Assembly (NCBI GenBank): GCA_963693305.1
Contig: OY855905.1
Coordinates: forward strand, 30,995,937 to 31,059,936
DNA length: 64,000 nt
Source of the DNA: Meandrina meandrites
Taxonomy: Eukaryota; Cnidaria; Anthozoa; Scleractinia; Meandrinidae
Direction of reading: 5' to 3'
Part shown: one piece after another, positions 33,009 through 43,705 of the stretch
Layout of the letters: the number at the start of each line of letters is the position of its first letter
Position numbering within the stretch: the stretch's first letter is position 1
Made by a program: the position numbers and the translations under genes
The notes under the pieces: model-generated
What the model was told of the DNA's origin: nothing
Databases searched by the model: none
Seen by the model: the letters and a program-made list of their open reading frames with translations, nothing else

Positions 33009-35316
33009 GACAACATTTGAAGATCGCTTGGAGTTGCAGTGAAAGTTTGTATTGTACTTCCTCTCTTGTTTCTTGCGATCTACCAACTTCCAGAAAAGTG
33101 ACCTTGTTTTTCGATTTTTACACGATCGAGCCAGTCGAATCTATTTTCCAGTGAAAAACGATTAAGTAGCAGGACGAGGTTAGGATGCAACTAACCCTTG
33201 GTAAACCGACAGAAAAAATTTTTACTTGGTGAAACATGCTTATCGTAAAAACACGAGACTACTAATATGCACACGAGAGTTTAGTGGCGTTAATGTTACA
33301 TAACAAAACAGTGGTATTGTTGCAAAAGAATCGTGCGGAACACGTTTATAACTTACCACTGGTATTTTAGCACAAAATCATTCCCAAAACTTAAAATAAC
33401 ATTAAATATGAGTTGTAAATGATAAAATAAAGCAATATAGCAACAAAAATGCGTTTTGCACGAAACTTTAGAGATAGAAATCCCATTTCCGGTGTGCGTG
33501 ATGCGAAATCTCGTGTTTACAATGAATTTCTATTTGTTCCCAATCCCCCTACTAGAACCGCGGCCGGTCGTGACTGAAATGTGCATACCCACTCCGTCCC
33601 CGGTCGGGAAGAAATTAAACCGACGTATATTTCAGTCAGGAATTCGGTAAGGGTCATAATGGCACCAAGGTACTGCAACCTGTAAAACGTCAAGCTCGTA
33701 ATCGTTTCATTTTTTCTCGACTTAATGTCTGACTTTTTTTGCTGAGATTAACACGAAAGAAAACTCAAGATACCAATATTCCACTTAGGGGAGAGGGGGA
33801 GAGTGCATTCTTCGTTTTATCACGCGACGTGTATTTTCACACGTGTTTCACATAACGCGTGAGCGAAGCTGCGCTGCGTGAATGTGGCCATTGATGTCAA
33901 AGTTTAAAAATGTTGGATTTCAGTCTTCAAATGGACTTGAGTTGGCGTAAAATATATCGGGATACATCTTTGTGCGACGGCGACCGAAAAAAAAATCCCA
34001 GTTTTTCAACCGAGCAGGAAGAAAATAGTGGATCGAGATTAAAAATACCTTTTAATGAAATATTGGTCAGTTTCAGAATAGAAGGGGCCAGGGGTCAAAT
34101 GGAAAAATAGACGGCTCACTGTAACTCGAGACTTTGCACGCGATAGATTCTTATTTTATTTTTTTATACGGCAACGTGAACGAGAACGTGCTTGGGTTTT
34201 GAATCTTGGTACAAATCTTGGCCGTTCTCTACGAAACAACAACGTGGAATGACAAAATTCTGAGTATTTTGGAGAACGGAAAAGGACGGATAAATCTTAC
34301 GCTTTCTTTACATATTCAGCTGGAGCTACTTCCTGAACCAATAGATACAAAGACTACATCCGGATAATCGCGATCTCGAGTAAAATATAAATTCAATTTT
34401 CACGAGGTGTTGCCTTCGTCATTGCTTGAGATCCCTAGTAACTGTACGACGGGACAGCAGGACAGACCTGGATGGTCAGCTGGCAGAACGGAAACTCATT
34501 TCCATGGCGAGGAAGGGAGCGCTTCTCCCTTTTTCCCTTTCCCTTTAGAAAAGCCTGATAACTCAGGTTATTTCCAACGCCTTTGATTCGTTATAACTCG
34601 GTTGTGAAAAACGCTACAAAGTTATCATTTGGGCGTATAATCCAAACAAGCAGTTTTTGTAACACTGATAAAAACCACCAATTGGTGTTTTTCAGGCATC
34701 AACGCTGTTCAATGTCCCAAGCTATCCCTCAAAGCGTTTTTTCTTCCTTTTCGCCTTCTCTTTCTCCCGTAATTCTATAGCCTCTCAAAATGTGCGAGTC
34801 CGCGCCCGTATCCGGGGCCCATTTTTCGTGCTTTTTAAGGTGATGACGAATGATGACTTTGTTTTGACCTGAATAAAAATCGCTATCGTTACATGTGATG
34901 ACTACAGAGCACACCCAGATGTTCTGCTTTTGGACACTCAAAATAAGAGGAAAAGGAAAAAGAAAGATGGGTAACTCGCGGGATTTCGCGAGTGAGTCCT
35001 TTTGTAGCGGCCGCATGCTTTTTATCTTGGCCGCCTGCGTAGTGCGAATACAGCCGAATACAGCCGCTGCGAAATACAGCCGGCTGCGAATATAGCCGCC
35101 TCTCATTCGCGGCTCCCCGTAGCCGCGAATGAGAGGCGGCTGTATTCGCAGGTTAGGATTTCGCAAGCGCGTGCTTTTAAGCGGCCGCATACGTTTGTCT
35201 TATTTACACGGCTCGCTTACGCGGGCTTTGCCCGCGCGAGAAAAATTTCATTCGTCAGCCCGCTAATCCTGCCAGCTACGCAGGTAAGAAGATGGGTCGT
35301 GACGCGTGGATGTACT
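33009..35316. other. 5' flank of the bHLH-Orange gene; repeat remnants
   Basis: No exon seen upstream of the bHLH-Orange start. From about 34975 to 35285 there is a damaged Mutator-like MITE of the 3836-4036 family, with ends gcgggatttcgcgag and ctaatcctgccagctacgcag. It is interrupted by another foldback (about 35040-35150) built on gcgaatacagccgcctctc and its complement. Confidence 0.5.
34975..35285. mobile_element. Composite of two MITE families
   Basis: Left part gcgggatttcgcgag...agcggccgcatgc, then a foldback (tgcgaatacagcc...gaatgagaggcggctgtattcgca), then a second left-like part (ggatttcgcaagcgcgtgc...agcggccgcatac), then the right end tgccagctacgcag. The same foldback sequence is found alone near 3381-3405. 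Confidence 0.65.
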
Positions 35317-35459
35317 ATTTCCAAAACGAGAGCGAGTGTTTCATCGGGGTATCCAAACACCGAGAAACAATTGAAAGCACGAGGCCGTAGGCCGAGTGCT
35401 TTTATTGTTGCGAGGTGTTTGAATACCCCGATGAAACACGAGCTCGAGTTTTGGAAATA
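35317..35459. mobile_element. Foldback MITE
   Basis: Arms atttccaaaacgagagcgag/ctcgagttttggaaat and tgtttcatcggggtat/ataccccgatgaaaca. The loop contains gcacgaggccgtaggccgagtgc, itself a small inverted repeat. Confidence 0.8.
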
Positions 35460-35539
35460 ACTTCTCAAATGCAACAATAGAAAATTATGATGCAGTGACA
35501 TGTTTTGTCAAATAAAACAATAAGAAATTGTGCAGTGTC

Positions 35540-36272
35540 AAATTTTTGGGTTGTTAGTAATCCAGAGAACGACGGAACACGGAACGGCGGAACGACGGAA
35601 CGAGAAACAGCGGAACGGGATTTTTTTTCTGTTTTTTTTTTTTAATAAAAAAACAACAACAAACAAACAGTAAATATATCTCACAAAATAAAGGGCATGC
35701 ATATATTCTCTATCCTTCGAGGTCGATCTAGAGCCAAGTTGTCGAGCTTATTTCGAGCGAGGATTTCGAGAAGCGTGACTGCCCTTCGGACTTGCTTGGC
35801 CATCCCTTTTTTTTTTTCGTTTACTGTCGAATGCGTTTTCTGTTTTTGGGTCGGTCGGTCGGAAAAGAAACAAAAAAAAATTGGAAAAGGAGTCTGGAAC
35901 TAGGAGGCCCGGTATCTCAGCGTAATATCCGTGGAGCCTGGAAACAACAAGACGTGGTTATAAAGTCAACATGGTGGCAATGGAAGAAGGAAAAATCGAC
36001 GTCGTGGTTAAATTCAAGCGAGAACAGCGCAAAAAGGATGAACGACCAAAACTGTATGGCAAAACGCGAAAATCTGGGTCGGTCGGACGACGCTAAACAG
36101 AAAAAAAAAAGGGGATGGCCTTGCCCCAATCGAGACAATGAAACGTACAAAGTCGAAGCAAGTCAAAAAAGCCGTTGACAAAAAAAAAATAAAAGGGCCT
36201 GAAAAGTTACTTATTTCGTAAGAAAAAAAAGGAAGAGAAATGAAATGCCCACAACAAGGGGTATTTTCAGTT

Positions 36273-36303
<31 letters not shown>

Positions 36304-37368
36304 CAGGGCTTAAGATCGGACAATAGCACTTCAAAATACCGACAAATTAATAAAGAAACAACTAAAATGAACATTTAAGACGAAAAAATCACTCAGAAAA
36401 GGAAGTAAAGCGACTGAAAGTACGAAATTTAACTTACCATCATCACTATCTTCCATTTTGATGGCCTCGTGTGTCGTGAGAAAGTGAGCCCGCGATAAAT
36501 TGCGCCGGGGAAATCTCGCAAACAGGCGGGAAAAGGTAGTAAATCGCGCCAAATACGAATTCTTTAAATGACAAATGAAAGCAAGGGACGCCGACGAAAA
36601 TGCTGCTGGTGTACGTAGGAGCTACTGACAGCTCTAATCAGCCAAAAATTTTCATTTTCAGTTTTATTTGGACCGTAGATCTTTTCAGATCCGATATGCT
36701 GTACATTTTCACTGTTTTCACATGGTTTTGTCCATGTTTGCAGTGTTGTTTTCACATGGCTTTGTCCATGTTTTCAGTGTACGGATAGTTCTGGCTATCC
36801 TCACTTCCCTTATCGCGACAACGACATGATATTTCGAATTCTTGACCTATTGAGTAATAGTCACGCGGCTGTTGTCAATGGGCGGGCTTTCGAATTTGAG
36901 CCCTCTCGGATTGCCATTACCAGCGAGCACTTTATAGACAACTGTCTTCACGCTAGTTGTTCTATTCTCTGCGGCATACACTCTGCTGACGAGACCCAAT
37001 CAGGTCGAAACAGCTGTCCAGAGTTTGCATTTTTGGCTTTCAGTTTGGACTCTATCATGTCGTTGTCCCGTTAAGGCTTTTCATTTCTACGTAGTGTCAG
37101 CCTTGCAGTTTATTGTCTTTGAATTCTTTAACAATTAACTTTTGTTAAATCCTTAACTCGTAATCCTGGGACGAAATCGACCTCGAAGGATAAAGAATAT
37201 ATGCATGCCCTTTATTTTGTGAGGTATATTTACTGTTTGTTTGTTGTTGTTTCTTTGTTAAAAAAAAAAAAAAACAGAAAAAAAATCCCGTTCCGCTGTT
37301 CCTCGTTCCGTCGTTCCGCCGTTCCGTGTTCCGTCGTTCCGTGGATTACTAACAACCAAATTTTTGCC
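35540..37368. mobile_element. Element of about 1.83 kb with ~195-bp terminal inverted repeats
   Basis: The left arm (about 35540-35733: ttgttagtaatccagag, tandem ggaac(a)cggaacg units, poly-T, aaacaaacagtaaatat, aaagggcatgcatatat, ccttcgaggtcgat) is mirrored by about 37174-37368. The interior carries an inner inverted pair (cttgcttggccatcccttttt near 35786 versus gggatggccttgcccc near 36111), a 5S-like segment and sequence shared with 57.04-57.24 kb. No transposase frame is visible. Confidence 0.75.
36246..36341 (-). ncRNA. 5S rRNA-like sequence (3' half), probably part of a 5S-derived repeat
   Basis: On the minus strand the sequence contains GGGTTAGTACTTGGATGGG followed by TGACC...AATACC. 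This matches the 3' half of 5S rRNA (C-box/loop E region: GGTTAGTACTTGGATGGGAGACC...AATACC). The preceding part (gccctgtcggg) resembles GCAGGGTCGGG. The 5' half is not recognisable as 5S. A truncated 5S pseudogene or 5S-headed SINE is more likely than a functional gene. Confidence 0.6.
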
Positions 37369-37406
37369 CTTTTCTGTAAGAACGCGATTGCATGCATGAT
37401 TCATTA

Positions 37407-37629
37407 AGCCTGGTTCACACTAGCGACATAACCACATAACGGCAAGGTCACGCAAATGCAAAAAACACCCTATATAGATGTTTTATGTCACCCGTGTGAA
37501 CAACATAACATAACGACATAGTAGGAACATAATGACATAAGCATAACGACATAAGGAAAGAACTGAACTTTTCTTTATGTCGTTATGTCCATGTCGTTAT
37601 GTCGTTATGTCGCTAGTGTGAACCAGGCC
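37407..37629. mobile_element. Harbinger-like MITE (223 bp)
   Basis: Inverted ends AGCCTGGTTCACACTAGCGA and its near complement; TTA on both sides (37404-37406 and 37630-37632). The interior is made of tandem (cat)aacgacata units in both directions. Confidence 0.8.
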
Positions 37630-37632
37630 TTA

Positions 37633-39516
37633 GCGTCCAAGCTATGAACGAGGAAGGAGCGGCTTGGTTTAGGAACCGAAAATGGTTTACGTCGAGGAAG
37701 AGAATTAAGTCAAGAAAGCCGTATTCCCCGTCAACAAGGTATAAAAACAAATACGCGTTAATGTTTTTAAACAATGGCGAAGAACTCGGGTGGAGAAAAA
37801 TATCCATTCTTTCAGGAGGCCCGTTTAGCGATTACAATTTGCATTAGGTTTCGAAGCGTTCGACTCTCTGAATTGTTGGCAAAGCAAATTTGTCATTGAA
37901 GTAGGGCAAAAGGAACGAAGGGTTGTATCTACCGAAAACAATTTGTGTAATAGTATTTAGTATTTAGTATCCGACGCTATCTGCATTTAAGGAATTGTTG
38001 TTGGCATTATTTCGGATTTCATGAGTTGTATTGTTAAAAAATTTCAAGGACGCTTGTTATGATTCAGTTGTAGAAGTTGTTTATGTACCCCTTGAACAGA
38101 AATCATGAGGTCAGGGATGGAGTTATATGGCGAATTAACTTTGGTAGGAATTGGTAATCAACTATTATGCCAACCATTAAATCTATGGTATGATGCCACT
38201 AATTTAATTAGGATATCAATTAGATTTTATTTTTATTTAAGAATTAGCTTTTATTATATTTCACTGATGTAAATTTAGCCCTCCTAGTATAGTTTTTACT
38301 GTTTTAGGAGTATCTTTAAAGCATTAAAGGATACTACGGACTAATAAATATTCATTCAAGTTGTCGATGTGCATAATTTAGTGGTATATACCACTCTCAC
38401 TGGAGATTGGTATACTGTTTTTCACTGGGTATCCAAATGCATGCACGTGATGTGGTATACATCTCGTGATTGGAAGTTAACTTAATGAATTATTAATGAG
38501 TTTGAGAAGTATCTGAGAAAGCCGAGTGTGGAGGCGCTCTAGCCTAGCATGTTGGCGCTTTAAGTGAAAAAAAATTTTGGCCAAAAATGTTTATCCTTTT
38601 TATATTTTTTTCTCGTACAAAAAAATTGTACTTTAATTAAATGTCCGCTATAAATATAAAATCCATACGGTGAGAGAAGGAACTTATGAGATGACGACGA
38701 TGACGATGTTTACGCTACGGAGAGCGGCTGTCGGTCAGTTTTCAGTTGACGCTGTAAGGCGGGAAAACAGGGAGCGCGGGGGATGAGATGGTTAGCCTTC
38801 TCGTTCGCAACAGTCCCACAACGCCAAGCGATCCGCGAATTATCAATCCCATAACGCAAAGTGCACCGCACGCGACCAGGGAGCGACGTCTGGGGACGAG
38901 GAGGGAAAGCGGTAAAAAAATTATTAAAAATTATTATTATTATTAGGTATTAAAATTCCTTGCACTTAGTGGTTCGAGTTCGTAACCCTTAAACAGTTGC
39001 CATAATCCAACGGCTGACTACTGTCAAATTCCCATTTGATTGACTACCGGGATGAGGGGGGAGAGAATGGAAGGCACTCAGCATCGGAGCTTGTGTGATA
39101 CAGCGAGACCTTCAAACCGCTGTGTTCTGGTATTGAAATACGAGTTACTCTTGATTTTTAAGCTTGAAAATAACTAAAATGATAGTATTCAGAATTGACT
39201 AATCACCGGCCTTGCAAACTTAGTTTATCTCGCAGGATTGTCCTAGTGATAGACCTAAACCAGTAGCAGATGTAGCTTGATGTACGTACTGCCGAATCAA
39301 AGCACTCTTGTGCAAAATCCCGCCAGCTACACAAAAGATCGCAAAACCATGGGAAAGAAAGAGGAGAAACGCGCGAGGACTCTCGCTGAACCTTCTTCAT
39401 GCGAAAAGCGTACGAGGTCCTCGCTTTCCTTTGCCGCGTGTTCTGCTAGCCGTCTATCTGATTTGGTACCCATAATCTCACATGCTTGGAAAGTGATTTA
39501 TGCAGCAGAATTAGTA
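37633..39516. other. Intergenic, no gene seen
   Basis: No supported exon between the 37.4-kb MITE and the OARD1-like 3' end. A fragment aatcccgccagctac of the Mutator-like MITE family lies at 39318-39332. Confidence 0.45.
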
Positions 39517-41125
39517 CTATCTTGACGTGTATGCCGTAATTGATAAATCAGTTTCTTTGAAAATGTCTTCAACAATTCTTTTAACAAAAGGCCAGTCGAT
39601 CTTGTCTGCCCCAGTCCCCAGGCGTGGAATCGCTAACTTCTCCACACCGTGTTCGCGGCAATGTGTTCTTAATCGCTCTAAACAGGCACGCATTGACGAG
39701 GGTGTGGCATGGTCCCACCAGTTTTCTCTTGTGATCTGCAAGGCAAGGAAAATCTCTTTATCAAGGTGAGACACGGGTGCAATAAAGGCTTCAAAAAGGC
39801 GCATAAGAAGACGTGAACTATCGAGCTTTGGAAAACATGGGTGCTTCCTATGCTACTCTTAAATCTTTTGATCCTGTAAATATGTAGTTACAGTTTTCTA
39901 TGTACATAAGCGTCATAGTTAATGCAGTTTTATTTTTGGTTGGGTGTCCTCCATTAGCGGAGGGTTCTTCCTCTGCTAGAAACGTTAGACACATTAATAT
40001 AGTTCGTTTGTTCGTTACGTTCATTCGTCCATTATCACACACATCAATACAAAATACACATAGCAAAAAGATAAACGTTAAAGTTTGTTCGAATCCAATG
40101 GATTATAGAAGCCAAGTGGTGCTTAACTCCGGCCCTGTAGCATGAAGTGACTTGGAGTTTTGCTTCTGTCCTGGATGCGATGGTAGTCCAGTGCAGGTTA
40201 CTCCCACCACCCCCCCCCCCCCCCCTCCCCTTTCAAGTATTTTGTCAGAGTCTACCCTAACACCTCACTAGTACCCAGTCAGACTCTTGGGTGGAGAGAG
40301 AGGGACTATGAGAGTAAGTTATAAGGCAAGAGCTCTAGCCTGAACCTCTCGAGCCAGAGCCCAGCACATAAAACGTAAGAGTGGCGCAAGAAATCAGCAT
40401 TAATTAAAAATAAACCTACCAAGTAATATACAAAGCTTGATTCGTTCCTTTCTAACACTGCAATGTCACCAACCTGTCTGGCTTGTTGAAAATAAAGACC
40501 TGTAAAGTAGAGAGCCTCTATTTAAGCATGGGCTATTTTGTATGAAATTCAAACATTCTAAACCTCGTCAGTGTAATCCCCTTAAAACCGGTAACTCCTT
40601 ATCAAATTGTAAGTATAGTCATGTTTTAGGGCACTCCAGCACTACATGACGAAAGCAGAATTCATGGTAGTTGGACAGGTAAGGTGGGAAAGTCTATGTT
40701 GGGCAAGTAGCCCATAGCGGGATGTGGACCTTTTACAGGTTTTAAGCGAGTAGGAATATTTCTACCCCCTCCCCCCCTCCCCCCACTCCTAGACAAAAAT
40801 TTTTATGTTAGTGGCCAGCTGGCTCCCTTAGGAAAAAGTTAATTTCGGACCCTGCATCTGGACAAGAAAAAAGACAGATGCCATTTTACTATTTTACTGG
40901 AGCTTCAACAGAAAAAGTTAAAATTGCATGAAACAAAATGCTTACATATTAACCTTTTTGCATGAGATCATCATAGTCTCCATATTTCTTTCTAAATTTA
41001 CTAGCAATGCCATCAGTCATATCAAAATCTGCACTGATACTGTGAGCCAGAGAGGTAACTGGATCAGGGGACAGCACCACCTTTGACCAGCCCCGCATTT
41101 CAACCAACTTAAACTGGCTTGTGCC
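39517..41125 (-). CDS. OARD1: OARD1/TARG1-like macrodomain protein; first exon not found
   Basis: Minus-strand exons: 41125-40954, 40481-40420 and 39735-39517 (stop TAG). They join in phase to at least 150 codons (human OARD1 has 152). The order matches the OARD1 macrodomain: SLAHSISADFDMTDGIASKF, VGDIAVLERNESSFVYYLIT, LERLRTHCREHGVEKLAIPRLGTG, then IEDIF-like EDIFKETDLSITAYTS. The family removes ADP-ribose esters from glutamate and hydrolyses O-acetyl-ADP-ribose. The catalytic aspartate (human D125) is kept in GTGADKIDW (39604-39606). The position of the catalytic lysine (human K84, LITK) is arginine here (LITRE, codon 39729-39727). Exon 41125 opens in phase 0 (GTSQFKLVEM). The start codon must be in a short upstream exon I could not place. 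Confidence 0.85.
40105..40370 (-). mobile_element. Degraded tRNA-derived SINE
   Basis: Same order of body motifs as the minus-strand SINE at 61.6-61.9 kb: tagcatgaag(t/c)gact, gatg(c)gatgg/ctagtcca, cttgggtggagag, actatgagagtaa, gagccagagcccagcac. The tRNA-like head is mostly lost, and a poly-C run of 16 (40210-40225) sits inside. Confidence 0.6.
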
Positions 41126-41279
41126 CTACATAACAAACAGACAAAAATTAATAATAAAAATGGATAAGCATTTGGGCTATATAATTTATAGAGAAATTGT
41201 TGTTTTGGCAGCTTAGTTTATTAACAACTAGAAGTTGAGGAGGCAGCTTGGTCAAATAGTTTGAGTGCTAATCTTTTAA

Positions 41280-41617
41280 GGTGGCTGGTATCGGTTTCCA
41301 GCATTTTCAAGCATTTTTCAGCTCTTACACTTTTGACGGGTCTGTACTAGAAATCTTTATCAGTTGATGCTACAATAATGGTATCAAATAAATGCCCAAA
41401 GATTGGTGAATATGTTCTGGTCATTTTCTTGACGTCACTGGTTACCATAGTAACAGGATAACCTGTTAAAAATACCCTTAATTTTAGCTTTAAGTGCTTA
41501 TAACTCAAAAACGAGCTCGGTGACCCCCATTTTTTATTGTTGAGTTATAATTAGCATGTAAAGATACAACTTTTTGTACAGTTAAAAAAATTTCTACGAA
41601 GCGGTTTCAGAGCCACC
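41280..41617. mobile_element. TTAA-flanked MITE, left copy of an inverted dimer
   Basis: Starts GGTGGCTGGTA and ends GAGCCACC, with TTAA at 41276-41279 and 41618-41621. TTAA targets are used by piggyBac and Kolobok elements. The next copy (41638-41964) is its inverted partner. No coding capacity. Confidence 0.8.
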
Positions 41618-41637
41618 TTAAATTTTTAAAAATTTAA

Positions 41638-41964
41638 GGTGGCTCTGAAACTGCTTCGTAGAAATTTTTTTAACTTTGCAGAAAGTTGTATCTTAACATG
41701 CTAATCAATGTTCAATAATAAAAATTGGGGGTCATCGAGCTCGTTTTTGAGTTATAAGCACTTAAAGCTAAAATTAAGGGTGTTTTTAACAGGTTATAGT
41801 GTTGCTATGGAAACCAGTGAGGTCAAGAAAGTAACCAAAACGTACTCGGCAATCATTGGGCATTTATTTGATACCATTATTGTAGCATCAACTGATAAAA
41901 ATTTATTGTACTATCCAGTCAAAGTGTAAGAGCTGGAAAGTGCTGGAAACCATTACCAGCCACC
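41638..41964. mobile_element. TTAA-flanked MITE, right copy of an inverted dimer
   Basis: Reverse-complement partner of 41280-41617, bounded by TTAA at 41634-41637 and 41965-41968. The arms align along their whole length with scattered substitutions and small indels, roughly 88% by eye. They share the stretch agcactttaagctaaaa-type and the ends. Confidence 0.8.
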
Positions 41965-43684
41965 TTAATCTGGAAGTTCAAGTTTTAAGCCCTAGGTAGT
42001 TCCACATTCAATTCCTTAAAATGTAAACAGGCTGCTTAGTGGGGGTAATTTAAAAAATGGTGATCGACGCAAGCTGACGACAGTTTGGGAAATTCAAGGC
42101 TCACTCCGCTTGCCATAATGCCATGTGGATAGTGTACTAGTTAGCCCCCTGTCAGCTTTTCAACTGTGATCATTTGATTGATAATTATTAGGGTAGCATT
42201 CCTTATATCCAATCTTAATCCCAATCTTGCAACCGAAAATTAGATTTCCCATGCCATTTATATAGACAAACCATTCTTAGATTGCAATCCGAACAATCCA
42301 CCTATGAAGGGGTATTGTTCAGAATTGTTCAGGTGACTTCAGATAGGTAACTGAAGCTGGTTTCAGATTTTCATTCCACTTGAGCGAACTTGGTCCGGAT
42401 TATATTGCATGACCAGTCAGCTTGTCACACGTGGTCAGCCAGCTAAATAATATTTTAGACTGTTCCAGCTAGCAAGAAGATTCAAACAATGTGGAATAAC
42501 TAGATCCGAAAATTGATTGGTTAAAAGGAACGCTTCCTAAGGTTGTTGAACTGGTTTAATAATGATAATAACGCCCTTTACCTTACTGTATCATTGTCTC
42601 TTATTATCTTTAGTGATGGTTACCATCACACATAATAAAGTTTTAATACCAAATACAAATTATTTTACCCTCAAGATGAACAGTTCTACAAATTACTATC
42701 AACAACTTCAGCTTATTGATCATCATATGAAGAAACCAAAGTGCAAATACCTTCCTTAATGTACTTCCAGATTCTGTGGCTAAAAAGCACCGAGTTGCAA
42801 AATAGATAGGCCCTTTACATCCTAAGAAAGCTGAAGCAAAATATGCACATATTTGTGTTAGAGTGCGTAGTTCTACTTAATAGTGGAACTCCATAACAAA
42901 GTCCTATGGTATAACCAACAGTATTCTTTGCCCCAGTAATAATGAAATATATGTAAAAGAACCTCAATATAGCAGTTACTTCAAACATATTTGCCAGTCT
43001 CTTGCTCTTCATTATACTGAGGTTCCATTGTAGCAGGTGACGGCTGGTCCATTTCATTATCACTGCTAAATGTGTATTGGAATTTAGCATTGGAGTTGAC
43101 ACAATGAATGTAGAGAATGTTGAAAGAGGAAATTAAGGAGCACAATTCTCTTCAACAATTTCCATCAGGCTCGCTCGCTCACAAGCTCTTCTTCACACTT
43201 TCGAGTGCAAAAATGAAGAGGACACGTGACATGTGTTGATAATATGCTTTGACCAGGTACGCAAAGCATGCCGGTGAAACTTCCTCCCTTGTTCAGTGCT
43301 TTCAACAGTAAGAATATCAGCTCACATCGATGGCATATACGGAAGTAATGTAATGTGTTGTGATTAATAAAATATTAAAAAAAAAAGAATATCAGCTTGG
43401 TCAAAACCTTGGCAATAAATAAACTTTGGAAGGCATCAAATATCTTGTGATTTTCCAGTTATCGACAGCTGACCACAAACGGGCTAACCGGAATGGTATT
43501 TAGGCTAACCTGAGCACTACTCAGGCTAACCGGAGTGCCGCAGCCTGCAGTCTGGATTTGTCGCACAACCAGTAGTCTTTGCTACTGCTTTTGTGAATCT
43601 TTTGCTAAATATCTTACAAGAAACTATCTGCATTCAATCTGAATTACAGACAATTTTCGCCGCCTCCGTCTACCCGATCCAAAA

Positions 43685-43705
43685 AACAAAACAAGATGGC
43701 GTCCT
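43685..43705. promoter_or_regulatory. YY1-like motif, candidate promoter
   Basis: aacaagatggcgtcc contains AAGATGGCG, a motif common at start sites of housekeeping genes. It lies 2.6 kb upstream of the first found OARD1-like exon and could mark that gene's promoter. No transcript evidence is available. Confidence 0.25.

Noticed and set aside
34729..35190. 153-codon minus-strand frame
   Set aside because: It runs through the composite MITE at 34975-35285.
36246..36341. Functional 5S rRNA gene
   Set aside because: Only the 3' half resembles 5S, and it sits within a repeat.
41708..41929. 73-codon frame
   Set aside because: Inside the right arm of the TTAA element dimer.
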